Below, one piece after another: positions 35,639-46,000 of a DNA stretch of 64,000 nucleotides (position 1 is its first letter; each line of letters opens with the position of its first letter). Source of the DNA: Clostridiaceae bacterium. GTDB lineage: Bacteria; Bacillota; Clostridia; Acetivibrionales; DUMB01. A program made the translations under genes and the position numbers. The notes under the pieces were generated by a model that did no database searches, was not told where the DNA came from, and saw only the letters and a list, made by a program, of their open reading frames with translations. Location: the NCBI GenBank assembly GCA_012840085.1, contig DUMB01000014.1:1-64000 (forward strand), given 5' to 3'.

Positions 35639-36154
35639 GTGCTGGTGGAGACAATTAACAATAATTATCAGGAAAATCTCGACAACACAAACAAGAACGG
35701 TATTTATGAAGTAAATGCGACGGCCTCTCCGGGCAGCTATACCTATTCATGGAAATATGTCGGAGAGAGCGACGACTTGTACGACCCTGATATGATTCAC
35801 GGGGAAAGTTATGCCACGCAGCTGACATTCTCGGTTCCGCCCAAAAAGATAAAGGGTGGAGAGACGGTGAGCCTTGATTTCAGCCTCTCTTTTACCGAAC
35901 AGAACTTATCTTTTTTTGATGGCTACGAGGGTTGCCGGGCTGACTGGGGGAATTTAAGATTTAAGAGTGCGGACGGGAAAAACTTTTTTGAGATATATTC
36001 CTCGGTGAAATACAGTGAGAAAAATGTTTTCTCGGTCAGTGGAACCATATCCGCCGTCATCCCCGCTGGTTACTCAGAAGGAGATCGGGAAGAACTGTGG
36101 ACAGGCGGCTCCAAATCCGGCACATACTACGTTTATGAATGGCGTGCACAGTGA
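35639..36154 (+). CDS. Domain related to the FecR-protein N-terminus; possible gene remnant
   Basis: This 171-residue frame starts with GTG directly after the preceding TAG and has no ribosome binding site, so it may be the C-terminal part of the upstream gene after a nonsense change. It is a beta-rich domain similar to residues about 50-240 of the protein at 36457: YTYSWKYVGE, then KKIKGGETVSLDFSLSF and TYYVYEWRAQ correspond there to YWSYSMSGSA, KYINGGQTVKLKINLSV and TEYVYRWHAE. Function unknown. Confidence 0.45.
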   Translation: MLVETINNNYQENLDNTNKNGIYEVNATASPGSYTYSWKYVGESDDLYDPDMIHGESYATQLTFSVPPKKIKGGETVSLDFSLSFTEQNLSFFDGYEGCRADWGNLRFKSADGKNFFEIYSSVKYSEKNVFSVSGTISAVIPAGYSEGDREELWTGGSKSGTYYVYEWRAQ

Positions 36155-36228
36155 AAGTGTAGGCCATAAGTGAAAGACCCACTGACGGCGCACAGCAGGT
36201 TATATGAAATTTAGGGTTCTTTAAAGAG

Positions 36229-36444
36229 TTGGTTGATAAGAATGGAATTAATCAAAAAATATTCGCATTAGGCTGGCTTGATGCTGCAAAATATTTAAAT
36301 TTCAACCAAGAGAGAAAAGAACCAAATTTAGTTTACGGAACGACGAAAACCTTCAACCTTGAATGTGTGGCCAACCACATCCAACTGAACATCGGGGACA
36401 GGGTCAGATATTACCTGTCCACCGACATATACAGAAAATTATAG
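36229..36444 (+). CDS. Small hypothetical frame, possibly a remnant
   Basis: A 71-residue frame with a TTG start and no clear ribosome binding site. I recognise no family. It lies in a disturbed region and may be a leftover of a longer gene; the 5' end of the stretch contains stops in all close frames. Confidence 0.2.
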   Translation: MVDKNGINQKIFALGWLDAAKYLNFNQERKEPNLVYGTTKTFNLECVANHIQLNIGDRVRYYLSTDIYRKL

Positions 36445-36456
36445 GAGGACAATAGT

Positions 36457-38262
36457 ATGAAGAGAATATCGGCGGCCTTCCTTTTGGCTTTAACCATATT
36501 GCTTATGATTTTTTCGGTAACCAGCTGGGCTGAAGATGATCGAGAGGGCTACTGGGAGTGTATCGAGGTTCGTCATGAAACTAAGCATTTCAACGAGGAG
36601 CTTGTAGATAAGGACTATTGGTCCTACAGCATGAGCGGTTCTGCGGGTACCGGAACATTTACTTCTACTTATATCGGGCCCGGTCAAGAAGATGATTATA
36701 TGACCAGAGCCAAAAACGGGGAAAACGGAATGGTCACAGGCAGCGTTTCAAAACCTCCGAAATATATTAACGGCGGTCAAACAGTGAAATTAAAAATCAA
36801 CCTTTCGGTCAGCACTTCGAAACAGCATGCTATTGATTGGGACGGGGACGCCGATGCCTGGTTTGATGAGACCGATATTCCCATCGGTTACATCACTGGT
36901 AGTGCATTACGCTTCACGGAGAAGGGTTTCGACGGGGAAGATATAGATTTATCTGCTTGGATTTATGCCCCAACCAACTGGAGGGCAAAGGAATATGGGA
37001 ACAGACCCAAATTGAATACCGAGGTATCTGCGCAGGCTCCTTATGGCAGCAAGGAAGACGATAAAATATCCATCTATACCCAGGTTGGTATGGGGAACAT
37101 GGCCTCCAGAACCGAGTATGTCTATCGCTGGCATGCTGAAGGGAAAGCTCCTTTAGAAAATACAAGCCCGGATGGAAAGGGCTCTGACGAGCAAAAACGC
37201 AGTGAGGAAGAAAAGAGGATATTGGAAGCCTGGAGGAAGAACCAACAAAATACCATCACGAAGCCTGAAGTGACGCCTGACCCTCAATATAAGGACAGCG
37301 GCATAAGATTCAGCGATCTCTGGGGGCAGGTGGCGATCCGCCGCAAGGGAGGGTATGATGATGATTGGGAGTACGCACGCCTGGATACAATAATTTACTA
37401 TGGCGATGAAATATGGACAGAGGCTGATTCCGGGTGTGTCTTAATTCTGAGAAGTATGAACACATTTGTAGTAAAGGAAAAAACAGTGATGCACATACCG
37501 GAAGAAGAGAAATATCCCAGTGCTATAGAAATTTTGAGCGGTAATGTCTGGACCAACTTGAAGAAAATGTGGGAAGGCGGAGAATTTCGCATAGAAATGC
37601 AACAAGTAGTAGCCGGTGCAAGAGGCACTACCTTTGCTGCGGAACAGACAGACGAATCATCAGCTTTTTATCTTTTCACAAGCAGTGCTGATGTGACCTC
37701 AAAAATAACAGGAGAAAAGGTAACCTTGAAGCCCGGTGAATATGCTGAGGTTGATAGTGACGGCATTATAACAGTAAAAACTTTTGATATACCTTCAAAA
37801 GCCAAGGAACTCAGCTTGCCTATGGAGATACTTAAGGATGATGGATACAAAGAAGGTGGTAATTTAAATATGGCGGGCAGTCTGCGAATCATATTACCAG
37901 TTGCTGGTATTATTGCTGTTATTGTTGCTGCTGCTATTATCATAAGTAAGAAAAAGAAAGCTGCGCAGCAAATAATCAAGCATACTCTGACACCGGGTGA
38001 GGCTGTTCCCAAGGAATACAGGTTTGAATCACCAATGCCGTCTTCCGGAACCACGAAACCATTGGTGGAACCAGCAACGGCCGAAGGCACTGACACATGG
38101 ATTTGCAGCTGCGGCAAAGTGAATAAAGGAAACTTTTGCATCTCCTGCGGGAAGGCCAAAGGCGCAACAGTGCCGCCAGGCAAGAAACTTTTTTGCGGAA
38201 ATTGCGGTAGCGAACGGAAGCAGGATGCGAAGTTCTGTGCGAAATGCGGCCAAAGACTGTAA
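36457..38262 (+). CDS. Membrane FecR-domain protein with C-terminal zinc ribbons
   Basis: The 601-residue protein starts with a signal-like segment (residues 1-25, ending SVTSWAEDD), then a beta-rich domain (about 40-240) shared with the frame at 35639. A FecR-type domain follows at about 279-402 (LWGQVAIRRKGG; VVAGARGTTFAAEQT), then one transmembrane segment at about 472-497 followed by KKKK, and two zinc ribbons at about 547-563 and 580-600 (CSCG...CISCG and CGNCG...CAKCG). This layout places the FecR part outside and the zinc ribbons in the cytoplasm. FecR domains usually relay signals to sigma factors, but none is encoded nearby. The ribosome binding site aggagg is strong. Confidence 0.75.
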   Translation: MKRISAAFLLALTILLMIFSVTSWAEDDREGYWECIEVRHETKHFNEELVDKDYWSYSMSGSAGTGTFTSTYIGPGQEDDYMTRAKNGENGMVTGSVSKPPKYINGGQTVKLKINLSVSTSKQHAIDWDGDADAWFDETDIPIGYITGSALRFTEKGFDGEDIDLSAWIYAPTNWRAKEYGNRPKLNTEVSAQAPYGSKEDDKISIYTQVGMGNMASRTEYVYRWHAEGKAPLENTSPDGKGSDEQKRSEEEKRILEAWRKNQQNTITKPEVTPDPQYKDSGIRFSDLWGQVAIRRKGGYDDDWEYARLDTIIYYGDEIWTEADSGCVLILRSMNTFVVKEKTVMHIPEEEKYPSAIEILSGNVWTNLKKMWEGGEFRIEMQQVVAGARGTTFAAEQTDESSAFYLFTSSADVTSKITGEKVTLKPGEYAEVDSDGIITVKTFDIPSKAKELSLPMEILKDDGYKEGGNLNMAGSLRIILPVAGIIAVIVAAAIIISKKKKAAQQIIKHTLTPGEAVPKEYRFESPMPSSGTTKPLVEPATAEGTDTWICSCGKVNKGNFCISCGKAKGATVPPGKKLFCGNCGSERKQDAKFCAKCGQRL

Positions 38263-38599
38263 TCACGTAATCACGGGGACAGTTCATTTTTAGTATAATC
38301 AAAAGAACTGTCCCCGTATCACAGCTCAATGCTATCCCAGCACTCTTTGCTCTTGCGGCAATTGAAGACAAAAAAGATTGTTCTCTGGTTTTGTTTTATT
38401 CAGCAAACGGGTTTTTATTTTTGTATGTCAAAATATATCTTTTTCAACTTTATAAAAAATAATAGGCTATGCTAGAAAACTATTTCATTTACAAAATTAT
38501 TTTTATACTTCAGCCATGTCGTATATTGCTAATACTTGCAATATGCATGATTTAGCAGTATAATTTTGACAATATTTTTAATTTAGGACGATGTGAGGT
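38263..38599 (+). other. Intergenic stretch with REP-like palindrome and possible operator
   Basis: No gene is seen. A perfect 13-bp inverted repeat (acggggacagttc, 38273-38285, with 38305-38317) follows the FecR gene; this ggggacagttc palindrome resembles short repeats widespread in Clostridia and could also act as a terminator. Nearer the next gene, atattgc (38523-38529) and gcaatat (38538-38544) form a small palindrome that could bind its product. Confidence 0.55.
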
Positions 38600-39589
38600 A
38601 TGAAGTATATAACTGTTAAGGAAGCCGGTGAAAAATGGGGGCTTGGGATCAGGGTCGTCACACTGTATTGTACCCAGGGAAGAATTGAAGGTGCCGTTAA
38701 AAAGGGCAATCTCTGGCTTATACCCAATGATGCAGTTAAACCTGAAGATCGAAGGAAGAAAAAAGTCCCAATTCAGAAAGAAAAGGAGCAATCGGTATCT
38801 AAAGATGTATATGACCTATATGAAAAAAACAGGCATGAAGGCCCATGGCCTTTTCAGTCTCTTTATGAAAACAAGGAGCTGTTTATAGAAATTGTGAAGA
38901 AATTTCCCTATCCGATGCATATATGTGCACCGGATGGCACGATGCTCTTAGCAAATGAAGCATATCTAAAATTTGCAAAAATATCCAATCCCGAAAGACT
39001 ATATAAAAAACATAACGTTTTGCTAAATCCAAACCTCGAAAGGTGGGGAGTAAAGGAGTTTGTTATGCGGGCATTTCAGGGAGAAGCTGTTCACGCATAT
39101 GATGTTAAAGTACCGTATCAGGAAATTATTGAGCGGTTGGGAGATCAAAATGAGTTAATATCCGAAAGCCTGTTCCATAACATGACTGCTTTGCCTATAC
39201 GCGACAGTAATGATCAGTTGTTATTTGTTGTGTTTATATTTATCACCTCAAGGTCTTATCAGGGGAGAGAAGAGATCATTAAAGGAAAGGAATACATAGA
39301 CAACCACTGGAAAGAAGAATTTGATATAGATAAGCTAGCCAGCAACGTTCATATGAGCAGGCATCATTATATCCGTTTGTTTAAGCAACATACAGGCATG
39401 ACACCTTACAACTACTATCAGGAAGTAAAAATCCGCAAACTTAAGGAAAGACTGTGCGATATCAATCTGTCCATAGCCCAGGTCTTTGAGGAGTGCGGCG
39501 TGGACTATAATGGAAAACTGGCAAAAAAATTTAAAGACAGGATAGGAATGACTCCTTCCCAATATCGGGCAACAATGGTTCAAAAATAA
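38600..39589 (+). CDS. AraC-family regulator with N-terminal MerR/excisionase-like HTH and PAS-like middle
   Basis: The 329-residue protein starts with a helix-turn-helix like those of excisionases and MerR proteins (ITVKEAGEKWGLGIRVVTLYCTQGRIEGAVKKGNLWLIP, residues 4-45). About 85-220 resemble a PAS domain (PYPMHICAPDGTMLLANEAYLKF; LPIRDSNDQLLFVVFIFIT). The C-terminal hundred residues are a classic AraC DNA-binding domain (IDKLASNVHMSRHHYIRLFKQHTGMTPYNYYQEVKIRKLKERL). The ATG at 38600 follows gatgtgagg. Two unlike DNA-binding domains in one chain are unusual. It may control the giant surface protein downstream, 418 bases away, but that is position only. Confidence 0.8.
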   Translation: MKYITVKEAGEKWGLGIRVVTLYCTQGRIEGAVKKGNLWLIPNDAVKPEDRRKKKVPIQKEKEQSVSKDVYDLYEKNRHEGPWPFQSLYENKELFIEIVKKFPYPMHICAPDGTMLLANEAYLKFAKISNPERLYKKHNVLLNPNLERWGVKEFVMRAFQGEAVHAYDVKVPYQEIIERLGDQNELISESLFHNMTALPIRDSNDQLLFVVFIFITSRSYQGREEIIKGKEYIDNHWKEEFDIDKLASNVHMSRHHYIRLFKQHTGMTPYNYYQEVKIRKLKERLCDINLSIAQVFEECGVDYNGKLAKKFKDRIGMTPSQYRATMVQK

Positions 39590-40007
39590 AAAGAAACAAG
39601 TAAAGTAGCTTCCGGCCGTAATGGTTTCGGAGGTCTTTTTTTGTTTACAAGATAGCAATATTGTCCAAAAATTTAGCACTCATTCGACTATCATGGCTGT
39701 CATAATTTACGTATAATTAAACCGCGAGGATAATGGGCAGACGTGTTTACAATATTATAGAAATAGTACTGGAAATTAGCAGATTGAAGAACTCACAAAA
39801 ATGTTAAAGACTCTATAGAATAAAGAAAAAATGCTGAATTTCATGGTGTGAAAGTACATAACTTATCCGAAAAATGGTTTCCATTTCTTTACTATCAAGA
39901 ATTCCCCGTACCACATAGCGTAGGGAATAGTGACATTTATGAAATAAGGTTATATGAGTTATATGAAAAGAGAGCATTATCCAGACTAAAACATAGGGGG
40001 AAAATAT
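39590..40007 (+). other. Leader of the giant surface-protein gene
   Basis: No convincing gene is seen. A weak terminator-like hairpin with a T-run (cttccg, cggagg, then tctttttttg) lies at about 39608-39643. A TATAAT hexamer lies in tttacgtataattaaac at about 39706-39722, without a good -35. The long leader ends in gggggaaa, a ribosome binding site about 8 bases before the ATG at 40008. Confidence 0.45.
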
Positions 40008-43000
40008 ATGCAGAAAAACAAAAGGTTATTGTCGCTTATACTTATCGTAGTTATAGCAGTTACGCAACTACCTGTATGGGCTGTACAGCTACATGCGTCT
40101 GCTTCACAACTACCTGCGCCGGCGCTGGCCTCAGGCACAGGATATTCAACAGGAAATGCGCCGGGATTTTCAAGTACACTATCCGGTTTTTCAAGCAGGG
40201 ATGACCTGATGGAGGTTGCGGATGAGGTGTATGAAACCAGTCAGAGCATGGCACTTGCAAGTACCGGAGAGAGTGAGGATCCTGGCCTTCAATACTCCTT
40301 ATCCTTAAAAATTGAACTAAATGAGCTGAGGCGGTCCATGTCGGTGCAAGCGGATATCAACAGCCTGGGTTTGGATGCTGCGGGGGGTGAGCTGATAGTA
40401 ACCCTTTATGACAATAAAGACAGGATCCCAAAATTGATTGACTTTTTTACTGCTGAAGTACAAAGCGGTGTCATGGAGGATACGCCGGATACTCCCGAAG
40501 CAATAGGAGTTCTATCCTTTGACGGCGCCGATCCGGAAAATCTGATGGTAAGCGGGGTGATCTGCCGTTCCCTTGACGAACCGCTGCCATTGTCGGCTGC
40601 AGTGAGTTATGATGAGGATGGTTTTAGCATTGTTCCTGTCTCTTTCTGTACTCTGGCTGCTACAGATGTCACAAAAACCTCTGCCGTACTGCACGGACAG
40701 GTGGTGGTGGAAGACGGAACAGAGCTTAATGCGGCAGATTTTGGCTTTATAGTCTTTGACAGCCTTCAAACTGATGCCGAAGAAATGGATGAGGATGGTA
40801 ACCCTGTCGGCGTGATTTTGCCGGATGTACTGCCTGCGGCATCAATCACTTCAGACGGCCGCTTTTCATTACCATTAACCAATCTGGAATCCGGCAGGGA
40901 GTATCAATACATGGCGGTTGGTATAGTTAATAAAACTTATGGAGAGCCAATGAGCTTTACTACAAAAAGCGATCTGCCGGCGGTACAGACCAATGCTTCC
41001 GCTGAAATTAATTCGGAAATTAATGTTGTAACATTAAGAGGAACGATAACTGACACAAAAGGGTTTGAGATAAAGGAGAGCGGTGTGATGTTCGGAACCG
41101 ACCCGGATTCCGATTTAACGCAAAAATCGCCAAATCAATCCGGTCTGTCCGGAGCTATTACATGCTATATCGGACAATTGGATCCGGGAAAAACATATTA
41201 TTATAGAGTATATGCAAAAAGCTCCGCAGGTATCGGGTACGGTAAAACCTATAGCTTTACCATGCCTGCAGTTCTGCCCGAAATTAGAAGACGGCCTTCA
41301 GTTACTTTCGACCCGGTAACATGGAAGGCCACATTTAGTGCTGAAATTCTCAGTAATGGCGGTGCTGAAATTACAGACTTCGGTTTTAGATTAAAAAACA
41401 TGAATGAGTGGAAGTACTTTCCAGCACAAATAGATCCGGATACAAAAATCTTCACTTTGGAATTAGAAGGACAAGAGCAAATTCCCATTGGCTATATCCA
41501 AGTGGAAGCCTATGTGACCAACACGGTAGGAATGGCGACAATGGCTGCTACCGACGGAATTCTGACTCCTTCCAGAGCCCAGGTGAATGCCGGCCTTGAC
41601 AATACTTTAATAACAGTGTCCTCAGCGGTACTGAAGGGGGATATTACAATAGTACCCGGTTCAGAATGCCAGCAAAGAGGTTTTGAATACAAAGCTGTTT
41701 CCGATAATCTCTGGATAGAAGCCGGTATGGAGACAGGAACATTCGGCAGTGGTGAGTATACTTTTACCCTGGAGGGCTTGCGGCCTTATACCGAATATGT
41801 TTTCAGAGCAAAGGCACAAACCCTTGCAGGCTGGTCTTACAGTCCTGAAATTGGTTTTACAACCATTTTCAGTGACAATGGAAAAGAAACTGCCTATCAA
41901 ATGAAGATGGACGGAAAAACCGGGAAAGAAATTTTAGAAATTCTGAAAAACAATTTACACCAGGATATTTCTGAGGCATGCGTGAGCCTGAAGTTCGCCG
42001 GATTTGACGCCTCAAGTATTGCCGCTGCTCTGAAACCGGCCCCATATAATGCTAAATATGATGGGGTAGCTAAGGGTTTGCTGACAGCTGGATTTGACGC
42101 TTCCACAGCGGCAAAGGCATTAATGTCTGAGTATTCGGACGTCTTTGAGTATATAGGCGGTGATGCTGCCGGGATAATTACAGAAACCCTGGATGAACAG
42201 GGTTTCCCGAAGGATGATATAATTAAAGCTTTAAGAGAAGTTTTTAATATTAAAATAGATTATATCGGTTTATATTTAGACGTAACAAACGATACTGTAT
42301 ATGATTCCCTTATCCGTACATATGGAGCGTATGCATTTTCCGCAGATTTCTGGCGTGAACACGATACTGAACAATATACCGACGGGTATATTAGACAACT
42401 AACAACAATTTTAAAAAACTGCACCACTTTCAGCGCCGGGGATATTGCGGCTGTGCTTAAGGAGGTTTATCCCCAGATTACCGCAGCTCAATTCGTTGCG
42501 AACTGCCGTAATCTTTATCCTGCAGTCAGCGATATGGGTGACGCTTTAATACAGGCTTTTAAAGTAGACCCATCGATGGCGGCAAAGGAAATGTACACAT
42601 ATTCTGACATATATACAATCGAAAAAATTAAGGATTGGCTAATCAATAAACGGGGGCTTAGCGCTTCTCAGACGGTAAAGGTATTGCTGGGCTTGCCCAA
42701 CACTGAACCTATGAATACCGTTCCTGTGCTGATGAAAAATAATTTGGGTATCACAACTGCCATTGATGCGGCCAAGGCGATGCACGCAGCCGGCTGGGGG
42801 GAAGAGAAAGGTTATGGATACTGGCGTCCGCTTAAGCTGCTTATCGATCATTATGACTGCAAACCATCTGATTTGATAGAAATCATGAAGGAGCTGGGGT
42901 TTTCTTCTTTAGTTGTAGCCCAGCAAATGGAGGCATTAAAAAATAACAATTATATTACTTCATGGAGAACCGAGTACAGAGCTCTGGGCTATACGGCCTC

Positions 43001-46000
43001 CGATCTGGCCGGCTGGTGCAAAACTAACTCCTATTATAATGAAGCCGTTCAGGCAGTGATTATCATGGGAGAAGCGGGTTACAGCCTTGACGAGATTACC
43101 GCGGCACTGAAGCAGGTCTATGAATTAGATGCCAATGGCGCACTGACAATACTCCAATATGATACATTCACTGATAATGAACCATATAAATGGTGGACTG
43201 TGGCACAGGCTATAGCCTCTGTCGACCTTGCTTACAATACCAGCACCCTTGATACGGTAATAGCTCAAATGAAGGAGAACGGGGCCACAGCTGAGCATAT
43301 CGCCAATACGTTGAAGGAAGCCTTTGCTGTGAAGGAGCCTGGCAATGTGGCGAAGTATCTGAAAGGGCTCGGCTACGGTAAGGACGTCGTGCTCCATGCT
43401 CTGGCAAAGAGCTTCAGAACCCTGAAGAATCCAGAGCTTATACAGATGCTTGCGCAGGTTCTTGGGGATAACTTCTCAGAAGATCCGATAAATAATATGG
43501 AGCTAATACTCAGCATTTATGAAAGCGTCAAAGGAAAGCTTAACCATGCGGTGAACGGGGTTATTCTGCTGCATGATAGTGGATTCGGACTCATGGATAT
43601 TACCCGTGTGCTCAAAAATGACATTGACGCTCTGAATAATGTTGCTGCACCGCTGACAGCTTTTGAGGCAGGGCAGCTTCTGCTTGGCATGAAGGCTTAC
43701 GGGCTTTCATACGATAAGCTTGATATTTTCGCTGCTATTCAGGAAGTATACGGCGTGAACTTCATGCTGGAAACGGTGGTTGATTATAAAAACCATAAAA
43801 AATATTCGGCGAAAACTGCCATCACTAAGTTAAGCGAAGATTTCGGCATCGATACGCCTTCCGCCGCAGCTATGTGTCTCAAAGAGGCAGGTTATACTAT
43901 GGCTGAGGTGCTGGAGGGTTTTATTGACGGATACTCTTCAGAAAAAAGTATCTATAAAATTGATTTACTGAGGCAGGTGTTAGTGGATGTCTATCCTGAG
44001 GAACAGGCACCGTTGAAAGCCATTATGGAGGCTATGGGAATAACTGATCCCGGCCATGCTTCTGAGGCCTTTTACAGAGCAGGTTTCTCGATGAAGGAAA
44101 TTATTATGATCCTGCAAAATGAATATGGACTGTCCTCCGGCGAGGTAACCGAGTGTTTGTATGAAAGAAATTTTGAGAACATTGTGGTGAATGTTGAGGA
44201 AGTATATGGCGGAAATGGTTACCTGGACTTTATTCTATACAGAAAGAAGCAAGGAGACGATATTTCACAACTATTTGACTGGCTGTATAAGAAGTTCAGG
44301 GTTGCTGATATATCCCAAATTGTGAATACCCTAAAACTTGCGGGCTTTTCAAGCGAGGATGTCATTACTCTTTTGTATGAAAAGCGTAAGGTTTCAGACG
44401 ACGAAACTATATTACAGGTACAGGATGTTTTCGGAGAAAACAGTATTCAGAGTTATATTAACCATAGAAAAGACAAAGGTGACAATATTACTCAGGTATT
44501 TAACTGGCTGCAAAAGTTCGGTGTTAAGGATGTTCAGAGCATTATCAGCTATTTAACCCAGGCAGGGTATTCCAGCAGCGAACTTATCGAGTTTTTGTTC
44601 AGCGGGTATAATCAGGTGGATAATGCCATAATTGATGTTGAAAACACCTTTGGCAAAAACTCCATTGTGGATGTATTAAAACAGAAAAAAACACAGGGCT
44701 GGAATATTGGTATTCTTTATTCGTATTTGGTGGATACTTTAAAAATTACGAATCTGACCCAAATTGCCAATTACTTGAAAACTGTGGGCTACACAGGTTA
44801 TGAAATCATGAATTTACTGTATCAGAAAATCACAGACACGAGCCGATATGGAGAAATCATTGCAGCAGTGCAGGCGGCGAATGCGGATAAAGGAACGGAT
44901 GCAATTCTGGAGTTTCTCCGGGCGAAGAAAGAAGCCGGTGAGGCTCTTAGCCAACTGTATAATTGGCTGAAAGATAAGTTTAATATAACGGATATGACGC
45001 AGACAGTCACCTATTTAAAGGCAGTGGGCTATACAAGCAGTGATATTATGGATTTTCTGTATCAAGTAATCACGGAACCGAGCCGTTATGGAGAAATTGC
45101 TGCAGCGGTGCAGGCAGCGGATGCGGCTAACGGAACGGATGCAATTTTGGAATTTCTCTGTGCTAAGAAAGAAGCTGGTCAGAGTCTCACCCAAATGCAT
45201 TATTGGCTGAAAGATAAGTTTAATATAACGGATATGACGCAGACAGCCACCTACTTAAAGGCAGTGGGCTATACAAGCAGTGAAATTATGGATTTTCTGT
45301 ATCAAGTAATCACGGAACCGGGCCGTTATGGAGAAATTGCTGCAGCGGTACAGGCGGCGAATGCGGCTAACGGTACGGATGTAATTTTGGAATTCCTCCG
45401 GGCGAAGAAAGAAGCTGGTGAGGGTCTTAGCCAACTGCATGATTGGCTGAAGGATAAGTTTAATATAACGGATATGACCCAGACAGTTGCCTATTTAAAG
45501 GCAGCGGGCTATACAAGCAGTGAAATTATAGATTTTTGGTGTGCCCGTTACAGCGGTGAACCGGATGAGTACGAAGAAGTGATTGAGGCAATTCAGGCAG
45601 CCTCCAATACGGATGTCACTCTGGACTTCCTCAGGGAGAAGAAAACTCAGGGTGAAGGTCTAATTCAGCTTTATGGCTGGATGGAAGACAAATTTGGTAT
45701 AAGCGATATCAATAAGGTTTCTTCCTACTTCCTGGCTTTAGGATACAACAGCAGTGAAATCATCGAATTTTTATATCAGAAGATTAACGATACAAGCCGA
45801 TATGAAGAGATTGTCGCAGCGGTGCAGGCAGCATCGGCATCGACCGGTTCAGACACCATACTGGAATTTCTGAAATACAGGAAAGGTAAGGGTGAGGGTC
45901 TTACACAGTTTTACAGCTGGCTGAAAGACAATTTTGGCATAAGCGATATCAACAGGATTGCTCCCTATTTTATGGCTTTAGGATACAACAATAGTGAAAT

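Noticed and set aside
39848-40204. 118-residue frame before the giant gene
   Set aside because: No ribosome binding site, no family features, and it overlaps the clear start of the giant protein in another frame.
40060-40260. Minus-strand frame over the signal-peptide region of the giant gene
   Set aside because: Antisense shadow with no ribosome binding site or recognisable content.
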